64,000 nt of DNA from Pseudoduganella lutea (GCF_004209755.1 NZ_CP035913.1:4030001-4094000); one strand, 5' to 3'. Shown: positions 24,792-33,737, counted from the stretch's first letter. Notes: generated by a model not told the origin, from the letters alone. Numbers and translations: made by a program.

Positions 24792-24980
24792 ATCAATCCG
24801 ATAATTTTTCCTGTCAGGGAGTGACTTGCGGTCGACTGGCCGCGGTTATTTGCAGTTGATATCATATTTGCAATGCCGGCGCAATGTGTCCAGCGCCGGC
24901 ATCGTCATGGCCCGGGCCAGTTGTGGCACGAGGGCGACAAGGGCACGCCGGGGGTAACTCAACATGAAGAAGGAATCGTT
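24792..24980. promoter_or_regulatory. divergent region between regulator and giant repeat gene, with hairpin and palindrome
   Basis: A 189-bp divergent promoter region. It contains a perfect 9-bp-arm hairpin (ATGCCGGCG at 24873-24881, CGCCGGCAT at 24894-24902) and a 12-nt palindrome TGGCCCGGGCCA (24908-24919), both likely within the leader of the giant gene. An AAGGA site precedes its ATG at 24981. No sigma-54 or sigma-70 pair with correct spacing was convincing. Confidence 0.5.
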
Positions 24981-27900
24981 ATGCGCATGAATCCATCATC
25001 GTTCCGCCGTGCCCATAGGGCGCGCCTCGTACCGCTGCTGCTGACCTTGGCCGTCAGCCAGGCGTATGCCGACGTGACCGTCAACGGTACGCCTGGCACG
25101 CCGGGTGCCCATGGCGCGGTAGCGGGCGCTCCCGGCGGCGCTGGCAGTGATGGGCAGTCGGCAGTCGCCGCATCCGGGCCGAACGCCAGCAATTCGAACG
25201 TCGCCACCGCGACTGGCGGCAGTGGCGGTGCGGGCGGCACCGGTGCCTCCGGCGCCAGCGGGCAAAACGGCGGCAATGCCGGAGCCGGCGGGGCAGGTGG
25301 CGCCGCCGAAGCCACGACAGGCTCGAATCCGGCGGCAGGCAATGCGATTGCCACCGCCACCGCGTATGGCGGCAATGGCGGCAGCAGCGGCGGGGCGGGC
25401 ACGGGCGGCAGCGGCGCAAACCAGGGCGCTGGAGCCGTCGCGGGCAACGGCGGAGTTGCTACGGCCAATGCCACCGGAAGCGCGCAAGGGGCCGGCAGCG
25501 TGAATGCCATCGCCAGCGCCACCGGCGGCGCGGGCGGATATGCCGGTACAGGACCGGGAGCCACGGCCGGCCTAGGCGGCAGCGCCAGTGCCACCGCCAG
25601 CGGCGTATCGGATTCCGGGGCGGTCAACGTTTCCATCACCCAGTCCGGCGGTGGGGGCGGCTACTCCACGGATGGCAGCGGTGCGGCCGGGAGTGCGTCC
25701 ACCGCTGCCAATGCCGTGGGCGGCAGCACCTCCGGCACGCTGTCGCTGGGGCAGTACGTGGCGGGCGGATACGGTGGCGGCAGCGGCGCCGGCGCGGGCG
25801 GCGCGGGTGGCGCCGCAGAATCGTCGCTCACGCTGAATGATGCCGCTGCAAGTTCCTTCACGGGCGACTCGCGTGCCCAGGGGGGCGGCGGCGGCTATGG
25901 CGTGACACAGGGCGGCAATGGCGGCGCCGCGACGAACACGCTGCAACTGGTTTCCACAGTCGCGTCGGGCCAACTGAGCGGCAACGGCCAGGCCTATGGC
26001 GGTAGCGGCGGCAACGCTTCCGGCGGCAATGGCGGCAACGGCGGCGCCGCGCTGAGTGGCGTGACGCTGACCGGCGCCGGCCAGGTCTACGGCTCGTCGA
26101 ACGCGCAGGGCGGCGCCGGCAACAGCGGCGGCGCCGGCGGCACCAATGGCATTGGCGGGACGGCAGGCAGCACGCTGACCCTGGCCGGCGCCAGTGTCAG
26201 CGGCAGCAGCAATGCCAGCGGCGGCCACGGCGGCGGCAACAGCGGCTTTGCCGCCAATGGCGCCGTCGGCGGTACCGCCAGCGCTACTGCCGGCGGCACG
26301 GCCAGCGGCGACGGCACCGTGCAGCTCAATTCGCGGGCCGATGGCGGCTACGGGGGCGATGCGGGCGGCGCCGGCAACAGCGGCGGCGCGGGCGCGGCCG
26401 CCATCGCCACGGCCACGGGCAGCAGCGGCAGCGGTACCGTCAACCTGGCCGTGCACCAGCAGGGCGGTGCCGGCGGCAATGGCTACAACGGCGCAAATGG
26501 CGGCACCGGCGCCGCTTCGGCGCTCGAGAACGCGGTATCCGGCAGTACCAGCGGTGCGCTGACATTGTCGCAGCGCGCCGTCGGCGGCAATGGCGGGTAC
26601 AGCGCCGATGCGCTGGGCGGCGCGGCAGGCGAGGCACGCAGCCGCCTGGTGGTGGACGATACCGCCGCCACGTCGCTGGTGCTGAACGCCTACGCGAACG
26701 GCGGCAACGGCGGCACGACCCAATCGGGTACCGGCGCCATTGGTGCCGAGGGGCGCACGCACGTCGAGGGTACCGCGGCGGGCACGCTGAACGTGTACAG
26801 CAATGCGACCGGCGGCAATGGCGGTGCTGGCCTGGTGGCCGGCGATGGCGGTGGCGCGCAGGCGTTCGGCACCGGCACCGGCACGGATGCCGGTGCCGTG
26901 CGCGTGGACGTGAACAGCACCGGTGGCACCGGCGGCCAGGGTCGCGACGGCGCCGGCGGAGCGGGCGGCCAGGCCACCGCGAGCGCGTCGGGCACGTCGG
27001 GCAGCGGGCCGCTGCATGTCGCGGTGTACCAGTACGGCGGCGCGGGCGGTTATTCGGACAGCGCCGCGGGCGGTGCCGGCGCCGGCTCGGTCGTTACCAA
27101 TGCCGTGTCCGGCACCACGGCCGGCAGCCTGTCGCTGAACCAGTACGCGTACGGCGGCGCCGGCGGCGGCAGTGAAACGGGCGCGGGCGGCGCTGCGGGG
27201 CAGGCGGTGTCGCAACTGACGCTGGCCGGTACCGGCAGCGCCACCGATGCCAACGTCACCGTGGGCGCCAATGGCGGCACGGGCGGTTACTCCAACACCG
27301 GCGCCGGCGTGGCGGGCGGCTCGGGCACGGCGCGGCTGGACCTGGCATCCGATGCGGCGCAGGTCACCGCTGCCGTCAATGCCACCGGCGGCAGCGGCGG
27401 CTATACCTACGGCAGCAACGCCGGTGTCGGCGGCAACGCCAGTGCCGAACTGGCGGTGGCTGGCACCGGCAACTACGTTTCCGGCAGCACCACGGCGTCC
27501 GGCGGGAACGCGGGCACCAACCATGGTTCCGTTGCCGGCGTGTCGGCAACGGGCGGCAACGCCACCACCCTGCTCACGGTTTCCGGCCCGGCGAACGTGT
27601 ATGGCTATGCCACCGCCTACGGGGGCAATGGTTCCTCCGGCCTTGCCGGCGGTTCCGGCGCAGCGGGCGGCAACGCCGGCGCCGATGTCACGGGAACGGG
27701 CGGCACCAGCGGCAGCCTGACGCTGACGGGCTATGTGCGCGGCGGCATCGGCGCCGAGGGCTCCGGCAGCGGCAACAGCGGCGGCATCGGTGGCAGCTCG
27801 GTGGCCACCGTGTCCGGGTCGTCCAGCGGCGGGAACGTGTCGCTGAAAGCGGACCTCATCGGCGGCGATGGCGGCGCCGGTCGCGAAGGCGCCGCGGGTG

Positions 27901-29906
27901 GCGCCGGCCGTGGCGTGACGACCGGCGATGTGCTGACGGGCACTACCAGCGGCGAGCTGACGCTGGGCCTCGGCGGGCATGGCGGCCGTGGCGGCAGTGC
28001 CGTCGATGCAAACGGCGGTGCGGGCGGCATTGCCGACGTGACGCTGGCGCGCAGCGACAGCGGCGCCTCCTACCTGCGGCTGAATGGCGCGGCCACGGGT
28101 GGCGCGGGCGGCGACGTGACCGGCAGCGCCGGCACCGGCACCGCGGCGGCAGGCGCACTCGGCAAAGTGAGCGTCAATGGCAGCGACAGCGCACCGCTTT
28201 ACCTCACGGCCGACGCCCAGGGCGGACGCGGCGGCAACCATGCGGCCGGCAGTGGCGCGGCTGGCGGCCAGGGGCAGGCGAACAGCACGGCGGTGGGCAC
28301 CGGCGCTGGCCAGGTGTATGCCTACAGCAGTGCCAGCGGCGGCACGGGCGGCAACGGCAACGGTACCGGCAACCGGGGGGGCGCGGGCGCGGCGGGTAGC
28401 GTGACGGCCCGCGCGCAGGGCACCACGGAATCGGCCAGCGCCACGGCGGTCCTCACGGGCGGCGCAGGTGGCTACGGCGGCAACGGTGCCGACGGTGGCG
28501 CCGGGGCGGTGGCCAGCGTGGCCGATGCCGTCAGCGGCTCGACCAGCGGTACGCTGTCGCTGTCGCAGACCGCCTATGGCGGCGCGGGTGGCGGCAGTGC
28601 CGGCGGTGCCGCGGGAGTTGGCGGCGCCAGCGCGACGCGCCTCACGTTCAGCGACGGCGCGGCCAGTTCCCTCAACGCCAGCCTGAATGCCTATGGCGGC
28701 GCGGGCGGCCAGGGCAGTGGCACCAGTGCCGGGGCGGGCGGCGGCGCGGGCGAAGCCGTGCTGGCGCTCACGTCCACCAGGACCGAAGCCTATGTGAGTG
28801 GCAATGTCAACGCTACCGGCGGCAGCGGTGGCTATGCGGATTCCGGCAGCCATGGTGCCGGCGGTGCCGCGCTGGCACGCAGCACCGTGCTGGCAGCCGA
28901 TCGCGCCTACAGCAACAGCACGGCGCAGGGGGGCAGTGCCCACAGCAATCTTGCCGCGGGAGGCAATGCCGAGTCGTTCGCGCGGGCCCAGGCGGGCAAC
29001 ACCGCGCAGTCATACGCCTACGCCACCGGCGGCGGCAGCGGCGGACAGCTGGGCAATGCGCTGGCGGTATCTGAAGCGCAGGGCGGAACGGGCAGCGCCA
29101 CCGCGAATGCCTACGCGACCGGCAAACAGGCCGATGCGACGGCCCGTTCCTGGGCACAGGGCGCGGCCAGCAACTACGCGCAGGCGAACGCGACGGGCGA
29201 GAGCGGCACGGCGGCGGCGTACAGCACGTCGACGGGCAGCGATGGCGTGCTGGTGTCCACCAGCGCCAGCGCACCGGTCGGCAGCAGCGCCGTGGTGCGC
29301 ACGTCCGCCAACGTGGGCGGCAGCAACTATGGCCTGATGGGGCCGAATTCGGGCTACCAGGCGCTGTCGTATGCGCTCGCTGCGCCATCGCAAGGTGTCG
29401 TCGACAGTGTGCTGGGCGGCACGCCGGAACTGGCGGCCGCGTTCGCGGGCGGCCAGGTGGTCGGCATCGGCACCAGCGCCGGAACGTATGCGGCCGATGC
29501 CATCGGCAGCTACACCTACGTGACGGCGGCGAACTTCCAGTTCAGCACCGCCGCCGACAGCGTGCTGACACTGGGCCTGGCCGGTTCGCTGTCCGACGGT
29601 GCCGGCTTCGAGGAACTGGCGCTGACGCTCTCCAGCCATGGCGCCGAGCTGTTCTCGCAAACGTTCACCAGCGTGGCCGAGGCGCAGCTGTTCTTCGACG
29701 ACCACGCGCTGCTTCTCGGCACGCTGGCGGCGGGCGAGCAGGACCTGCTGCTGACCACCGGCTACACGCTCGATGCCGCCGGCGGCTTCGGCGTGCAGTA
29801 TGTAATCGGCGTGTCCGCTGTACCGGAGCCCGGCGCGTGGATCCTGCTGCTGGCGGGCCTGACGGTGCTGCTCGTGCGCCGCCCGGCACCCCGGAGCGGA
29901 ACGTGA
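24981..29906 (+). CDS. giant Gly/Ala/Ser repeat surface protein with PEP-CTERM anchor
   Basis: A 1641-residue predicted surface protein. A signal peptide (LVPLLLTLAVSQAYAD) is followed by a collagen-like start (NGTPGTPGAHGAVAGAPGG). About 1,350 residues of beta-rich modules come next, each with a short hydrophobic strand (such as STLTLAGASVSG) and a GGxGGxxGGxG linker. Residues about 1430-1610 look globular (VTAANFQFSTAADSVLTLGL). The C-terminus has VPEPGAWILLLAGLTVLLVR plus basic residues, a complete PEP-CTERM signal for exosortase-dependent processing. Such proteins go with exopolysaccharide and floc or biofilm matrix. The start at 24981 follows AAGGA. No exosortase gene is in the window. 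Confidence 0.88.
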   Translation: MRMNPSSFRRAHRARLVPLLLTLAVSQAYADVTVNGTPGTPGAHGAVAGAPGGAGSDGQSAVAASGPNASNSNVATATGGSGGAGGTGASGASGQNGGNAGAGGAGGAAEATTGSNPAAGNAIATATAYGGNGGSSGGAGTGGSGANQGAGAVAGNGGVATANATGSAQGAGSVNAIASATGGAGGYAGTGPGATAGLGGSASATASGVSDSGAVNVSITQSGGGGGYSTDGSGAAGSASTAANAVGGSTSGTLSLGQYVAGGYGGGSGAGAGGAGGAAESSLTLNDAAASSFTGDSRAQGGGGGYGVTQGGNGGAATNTLQLVSTVASGQLSGNGQAYGGSGGNASGGNGGNGGAALSGVTLTGAGQVYGSSNAQGGAGNSGGAGGTNGIGGTAGSTLTLAGASVSGSSNASGGHGGGNSGFAANGAVGGTASATAGGTASGDGTVQLNSRADGGYGGDAGGAGNSGGAGAAAIATATGSSGSGTVNLAVHQQGGAGGNGYNGANGGTGAASALENAVSGSTSGALTLSQRAVGGNGGYSADALGGAAGEARSRLVVDDTAATSLVLNAYANGGNGGTTQSGTGAIGAEGRTHVEGTAAGTLNVYSNATGGNGGAGLVAGDGGGAQAFGTGTGTDAGAVRVDVNSTGGTGGQGRDGAGGAGGQATASASGTSGSGPLHVAVYQYGGAGGYSDSAAGGAGAGSVVTNAVSGTTAGSLSLNQYAYGGAGGGSETGAGGAAGQAVSQLTLAGTGSATDANVTVGANGGTGGYSNTGAGVAGGSGTARLDLASDAAQVTAAVNATGGSGGYTYGSNAGVGGNASAELAVAGTGNYVSGSTTASGGNAGTNHGSVAGVSATGGNATTLLTVSGPANVYGYATAYGGNGSSGLAGGSGAAGGNAGADVTGTGGTSGSLTLTGYVRGGIGAEGSGSGNSGGIGGSSVATVSGSSSGGNVSLKADLIGGDGGAGREGAAGGAGRGVTTGDVLTGTTSGELTLGLGGHGGRGGSAVDANGGAGGIADVTLARSDSGASYLRLNGAATGGAGGDVTGSAGTGTAAAGALGKVSVNGSDSAPLYLTADAQGGRGGNHAAGSGAAGGQGQANSTAVGTGAGQVYAYSSASGGTGGNGNGTGNRGGAGAAGSVTARAQGTTESASATAVLTGGAGGYGGNGADGGAGAVASVADAVSGSTSGTLSLSQTAYGGAGGGSAGGAAGVGGASATRLTFSDGAASSLNASLNAYGGAGGQGSGTSAGAGGGAGEAVLALTSTRTEAYVSGNVNATGGSGGYADSGSHGAGGAALARSTVLAADRAYSNSTAQGGSAHSNLAAGGNAESFARAQAGNTAQSYAYATGGGSGGQLGNALAVSEAQGGTGSATANAYATGKQADATARSWAQGAASNYAQANATGESGTAAAYSTSTGSDGVLVSTSASAPVGSSAVVRTSANVGGSNYGLMGPNSGYQALSYALAAPSQGVVDSVLGGTPELAAAFAGGQVVGIGTSAGTYAADAIGSYTYVTAANFQFSTAADSVLTLGLAGSLSDGAGFEELALTLSSHGAELFSQTFTSVAEAQLFFDDHALLLGTLAAGEQDLLLTTGYTLDAAGGFGVQYVIGVSAVPEPGAWILLLAGLTVLLVRRPAPRSGT
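25605..28660 (+). repeat. higher-order internal repeats of the giant protein gene
   Basis: Five copies of a module of about 70-80 residues centred on NAVSGSTSGxLSLxQ occur at bases 25710, 26529, 27099, 27927 and 28524 (residues 244, 517, 707, 983 and 1182). Each is preceded by a SGxSxSGxVxV strand and GGAGGY, and followed by GGxGGxS-rich sequence and a SxLTL strand. Spacings are 273, 190, 276 and 199 residues, an alternating long-short pattern with a combined period near 463-475 residues. This suggests duplication of a large two-part block on top of the basic 35-40-residue modules. Confidence 0.7.
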
Positions 29907-30367
29907 GCGCACGGCTCGACATTCCGCTCGCCGAACCGCTGGTGCAGCAGCCCGCTGTGGCGCGCGCCTGGCGGGGCGCGGCCATGCTGGTGCTGGCCGC
30001 CATCGCGGCGGCTGCCCTGGCGGCGCTGGCGGTGGCCGCGTGGCTGCATGCGACGCGCCCGGCCATCGTGCCCGGTCCGGTTGGCCAGTGGTACGCGGTA
30101 CAGGTGCAGAACGGCCAGATGTTCTATGGCGTGCTGCGCGAGGCCGGGCCGCGGCAGCTGCAGCTGGGCGATGTTTATTATGTGCAGCCGTTCACGCAGC
30201 CCGATGGCCGGCAGGGCAACCGCGTGGTGAGCCGGGAGCGCAATGACTGGCACGGCCCCACGTCGCTGACGATCCCGGTGGACAGGATCGTCTCCGTCGA
30301 AACGGTGGGAGGGGAATCGCAGCTGGCCCGGCTGATCGCGCAGGACCAGGGGCGCGCCGCAAAATAA
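29903..30367 (+). CDS. single-TM protein coupled to the giant repeat protein
   Basis: A 154-residue protein of unknown function. The GTG start at 29903 overlaps the stop of the giant gene (GTGA) with GGAGCGGA upstream, so translation is probably coupled. An N-terminal cytoplasmic segment of about 27 residues is followed by one membrane helix (AAMLVLAAIAAAALAALAV), then an external domain (VGQWYAVQVQNGQMFYGVLR, LGDVYYVQPFTQP, IPVDRIVSVETVGG). The GQMFYGVL segment looks like a small beta domain. It may help display or anchor the partner. A strong terminator follows, so the two genes form a closed unit. Confidence 0.7.
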   Translation: MSARLDIPLAEPLVQQPAVARAWRGAAMLVLAAIAAAALAALAVAAWLHATRPAIVPGPVGQWYAVQVQNGQMFYGVLREAGPRQLQLGDVYYVQPFTQPDGRQGNRVVSRERNDWHGPTSLTIPVDRIVSVETVGGESQLARLIAQDQGRAAK

Positions 30368-30383
30368 GGCCGGCCTCGGTGGC

Positions 30384-30419
30384 GCCCGCGGGAAGCATGC
30401 TCCCGCGGGCTTTTTTTTT
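30384..30419 (+). terminator. rho-independent terminator of the giant-gene operon
   Basis: Perfect 10-bp GC-rich stem GCCCGCGGGA/TCCCGCGGGC closing on AGCATGC, followed by nine T residues, 17 bp after the stop of the TM-protein gene. Confidence 0.95.
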
Positions 30420-30435
30420 GCCGCCAGCCTTGCGA

Positions 30436-30690
30436 TCAGGGCGGCGGCGCAAGCTGGGCCAGCACACGGTCGCGGTTGGCCAGCATGAAGGTGCGAAACG
30501 CCGGTTCCTTCACGGCCAGCCGCACCAGGCCGGGCAGCAACTCGTAGCAGCAACGGATCACGGTATCCATCGCGCCATCGTTCTGCAGCGCCGCCACGGT
30601 CAAGGTGCCAGCCCTGCCATCGAGCTTCTGCAGTATCTCATCGCGGTGCGCGCCGATCACGCGCGAAACCGGTTGCATCAGGTCAGTCAT
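30436..30690 (-). CDS. small hypothetical protein
   Basis: An 84-residue protein I cannot assign. It is helical in appearance, beginning MTDLMQPVSRVIGAHRDEIL, with a central LTVAALQNDGAMDTVIRCCY and a C-terminal EPAFRTFMLANRDRVLAQL. There is no signal peptide or clear membrane helix. A good GGGAGGG site 5 nt before the ATG at 30690 supports it as a real gene; the frame stays open upstream but without a better start. It is monocistronic, with an inverted repeat (ATTGCG/CGCAAT, 30773-30788) in the divergent upstream region. Confidence 0.6.
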   Translation of the reverse strand: MTDLMQPVSRVIGAHRDEILQKLDGRAGTLTVAALQNDGAMDTVIRCCYELLPGLVRLAVKEPAFRTFMLANRDRVLAQLAPPP

Positions 30691-30845
30691 ATTCCCTCCC
30701 GGGTGTGAAAAACCACAGTCTGATTTTCTTCTGGTTATCTGGTAATGAGTTGAGGCAAGATTTCTCATGGGAATTGCGTTAGCGCAATCTCGCCCTTGCC
30801 TGGCAGACATACAGTAAATCCCGGATAGTTCATAACGGGGAAAAC

Positions 30846-31607
30846 ATGAAAAACCAGGGAACCTTGGCGGTGCTGCTGATCTCGGCAGGCGCCCTGATCT
30901 ACGCGGCCATGCAGCATCCTCGGGATCCGCGCCAATCCGCGCGGCGCGACACGGAAGCGTCGAAGCAGGTGACCTGGGCGGTGGATGGCGCCTCGGGGGC
31001 GCCACGCTTTGCTGCCGAAGCATTCAACGACCGGATCGAACAATTGCTGGACAAGGCGGTGCGCGACGTGCCCGCCTACCAGGACACCAACCGCTTCGTC
31101 TGCAAGCTGCCCGCCGAGGTAGGGCCGGTGCCGCTACTGGACGCCGTCGACGCCTACCTGCGCGGCCTGCCGGACAGCCGGCGCGATCCGGACCTGCTGC
31201 AAGGCCTGCACCGCGCCGCGCAACAGGGCAACTGGCTGGCAAAGGTGCAGGTGTACCTGTCGCGGCTCGGGAGCAGCGCTCCGGACGACGCCACGGTCTT
31301 CCAGACGATCACGCTGATCGAGTGGATGCAAGAACACCGGATCGGCGCGTTGTACGCCGCCATCGGCGATGCGGTCGATGCTTCCGGCGAGCCGCGCGCC
31401 AGGTCCGGCAAGGCGCTGTCGAGCCTCGACATCTATGCGGCCATGCACCACAACTATCCGTCGCAATACAAGGTGGGACAGGCCCTGGTGCGCAGCGGCG
31501 ACGCGCGGCAGGCCGCCACCGGGCGGCGCATGCTCGACTGCGCGGCACGGGCGCTGCCGGCGTATCGGCAGATGGTGGGCGAGCACGCGCTGGCGGCGCG
31601 TGGGTGA
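30846..31607 (+). CDS. exported hypothetical protein, paralogue of the next gene
   Basis: A 253-residue protein with an N-terminal hydrophobic segment (LAVLLISAGALIYAAMQH) that acts as signal anchor or signal peptide. The conserved core is FVCKLPAEVGPVPLLDAVDA, then LHRAAQQGNWLAKVQVYL, IEWMQEHRIGALYAAIGDAV and DIYAAMHHNYPSQYKVGQAL. The same motifs recur in the same order in the following gene, so the two are paralogues. The AAxQGNWLA segment recalls SEL1-like helical repeats, but no family can be named confidently. It ends 23 bp before the next start. GC content is typical of the surroundings. Confidence 0.65.
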   Translation: MKNQGTLAVLLISAGALIYAAMQHPRDPRQSARRDTEASKQVTWAVDGASGAPRFAAEAFNDRIEQLLDKAVRDVPAYQDTNRFVCKLPAEVGPVPLLDAVDAYLRGLPDSRRDPDLLQGLHRAAQQGNWLAKVQVYLSRLGSSAPDDATVFQTITLIEWMQEHRIGALYAAIGDAVDASGEPRARSGKALSSLDIYAAMHHNYPSQYKVGQALVRSGDARQAATGRRMLDCAARALPAYRQMVGEHALAARG

Positions 31608-31630
31608 TCCGACTCGACAGGGAGATGGAC

Positions 31631-33622
31631 ATGACACGCCAACCGATCGTTTTGCTGGTTTTACTGCTGGGCCTCGGTGCCTTGCACACGGCTGGAGCGC
31701 ACCGGCCGCTGGCGCCGAAGCCGGCTGCGTCGAAGGATCCATTTGCATGGATTGGACCTGTTCCAAAAACCATCTCCACAGAAGCGTTGCATAAACGCTG
31801 GGTTCGGCTTGGCAAGCAGGTGTTTGATACGGTAAGCACGGATGTGAAGCAATTCGTTTGCAAAAGTCCGGCCGAGGTTGGGCCAGTACCAATGATGGAC
31901 GCAGTTGAGCGCTACATCGACGGAGCACCCGAGAGCCTTTATGACGATGAAGTTATGAGCAACTTGAATAAGGCGGCCGCGCAAGGCAATTGGCTGGCGC
32001 GGACGCTGATCTATTTCTGGCTCAGGCAATACAGTGAGGAAGAGTTGCAGTACCGGACGGTAATGCTGGGCGAATGGATGTATCAGCAGCGTCTTGGACA
32101 GTTATACGCAGCATTTGGTGACACGCTGAAAGGCTCAGGTTACTACAGCGACGCACCTGGCATTCAGGTTACCGGATTTGATATCATGGCTGCCATGCGC
32201 CATAGCTACGTGGCACAGAACGATGTGGGAAAAGCGTTGAGTAAAAGTAGCGACCCAGAACTCGCTTCAGTCGGTCGTAAAATGCTCGCTTGCGCATCGA
32301 ACTCGCTAGGGGCATATCGACGTTTGTTCAGCGGGGAAACAGACAAGGCAAAGGAGCAGCGCAGACAGGCCGCAGAACTGGCAACTTATACACCACTGCA
32401 TCGTGCGATCCTGGATGGAAATGTTCAATCAGTTGCTGCACTCTTGCGCTCTGCCGGTACGGATATCGAGGCGCGAACAGGAAATGGCCAAACAGCGCTT
32501 GCATTGGCGCTATTGGCAAATCCGCAGAGCCGAGCCGTCGTGAAGCTGTTGATAGAGCACGGCGCCAATGCGGCCAGGCACGGTGTAGTCGATAAGAACG
32601 CGAGTATCAGGAAAACACTCCTGAATGTTGCGGTGGATGCTACGCCCGCAGACCCAGCCATCATCGATATGTTGATGAGTGCAGGTGCCGATCCATTCGG
32701 ACTGGATGAGGTGAATGAGTATGTGTTCCAAACGCCGTTTGGCGATTCATTCGGCTTATATGAGTCAGGCACGAATCCTGCCATTTTTGAGCAATTTCTT
32801 GCAAGTCGAAAGCTCGATCCGAAAGGGCTTCTGGCGATCGAATATCTTGAACACTCAGCCAGATACTTGAAAGTACTGGACCGGTTGATAGCATATGGCG
32901 TGCCGCCGGAAAAAACAGAGGATCTCGTACAAGAGATGGTAATTCAAGCCGCCATGGATGAAGGCAAAGAGGATGACGCAAGGCGTCTTGCGACACTGGA
33001 TCGGTTAATCAACAGGTACCCGACGCTCGGCAGTCAGTTTAAGGGCGCTGCAGGTTTTGGTAACCTGTCACAGGCCATCTACTCATGTAAACTGGAACTT
33101 GCCACTTATTTTCTTGCTCACGGCACGCCTGTGAACGATAGTAATGAAATGAGCGGGGGCTTGCTTGGTAGGTACCTTGAACGTTGCGACGACCCTGGAA
33201 ACACCGACCGCGTACAACCAAACGAGCAGTCCCGACAGTTATTTTTCTCGGCTTTGCAGCAGCGTGGTTATGACGTTAACAAACTTGCCAGGGATTGCCC
33301 AGTTTGGCTTTCGCGGGGCGGCAGTTGCGAGATTCCGCGAGATGACGATTTGCTGTCGACGTTGCTGGGAATGGGCGCTGATCCGTTTCTGATGTACCCG
33401 GATCAATCAACCAGTGCACTGGCCAGATCGATCGAGCAGTGCCGCCCTGCTGCGTTCGATCTGATGATGGCGAAGGCACCAAAGCAGCTCGCAGGAGGCG
33501 CTTTGAAAGCCGTACAGGTGGCGCTGGAGAGCACCAAGCGCGAGCTGTGGTTTGGTTTGAACTGTCCAGCCGAATTCCAGCCGCGAGCTGCCAGCCAACT
33601 ACAGGCGCTCTTGGTCAAGTAA
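31631..33622 (+). CDS. exported ankyrin-repeat protein, paralogue of the preceding gene
   Basis: A 663-residue protein with a signal peptide (IVLLVLLLGLGALHTAGAH). Residues about 55-240 match the preceding protein (FVCKSPAEVGPVPMMDAVER, LNKAAAQGNWLARTLIYF, LGEWMYQQRLGQLYAAFGD). Ankyrin repeats follow: TPLHRAILDGNVQSVAALLR, GQTALALALL, VKLLIEHGANA, and IIDMLMSAGADPFG; weaker ones continue to GMGADPFLMYP near the end. From about base 31745 the sequence drops to roughly half GC with many AT-ending codons, unlike its first 37 codons and its neighbours. The start at 31631 has AGGGAG upstream; 31625 is an alternative. Secreted ankyrin proteins often bind partner proteins; the partner is unknown. 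Confidence 0.72.
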   Translation: MTRQPIVLLVLLLGLGALHTAGAHRPLAPKPAASKDPFAWIGPVPKTISTEALHKRWVRLGKQVFDTVSTDVKQFVCKSPAEVGPVPMMDAVERYIDGAPESLYDDEVMSNLNKAAAQGNWLARTLIYFWLRQYSEEELQYRTVMLGEWMYQQRLGQLYAAFGDTLKGSGYYSDAPGIQVTGFDIMAAMRHSYVAQNDVGKALSKSSDPELASVGRKMLACASNSLGAYRRLFSGETDKAKEQRRQAAELATYTPLHRAILDGNVQSVAALLRSAGTDIEARTGNGQTALALALLANPQSRAVVKLLIEHGANAARHGVVDKNASIRKTLLNVAVDATPADPAIIDMLMSAGADPFGLDEVNEYVFQTPFGDSFGLYESGTNPAIFEQFLASRKLDPKGLLAIEYLEHSARYLKVLDRLIAYGVPPEKTEDLVQEMVIQAAMDEGKEDDARRLATLDRLINRYPTLGSQFKGAAGFGNLSQAIYSCKLELATYFLAHGTPVNDSNEMSGGLLGRYLERCDDPGNTDRVQPNEQSRQLFFSALQQRGYDVNKLARDCPVWLSRGGSCEIPRDDDLLSTLLGMGADPFLMYPDQSTSALARSIEQCRPAAFDLMMAKAPKQLAGGALKAVQVALESTKRELWFGLNCPAEFQPRAASQLQALLVK

Positions 33623-33697
33623 TAAGTTGAAGGACTGAAGCAAATGGCATATAGAACACCTTGACAGGCTACAGTGTCCTGCTGCGATAGTAGTACC

Positions 33698-33731
33698 AAA
33701 AAGCCGCCGGTCTCGCAACCGGCGGCTTTTT
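33698..33731. terminator. bidirectional terminator between ankyrin gene and tRNA-Met
   Basis: Perfect 14-bp stem AAAAAGCCGCCGGT/ACCGGCGGCTTTTT with a 6-nt loop. It has T-runs on either strand, so it can end both the ankyrin transcript (plus) and the tRNA transcript (minus). Confidence 0.9.
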
Positions 33732-33737
33732 CGCATC

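Noticed and set aside
24840..24960. Sigma-54 promoter for the PEP-CTERM gene
   Set aside because: TGGC and TTGC elements occur, but the GG-GC spacing is wrong (12 instead of 10).
25572..28943. Open frame of 1123 codons on the minus strand
   Set aside because: It mirrors the Gly-codon-rich giant gene; the product is low-complexity Ala/Arg/Gly with no signal peptide, start site or domain.
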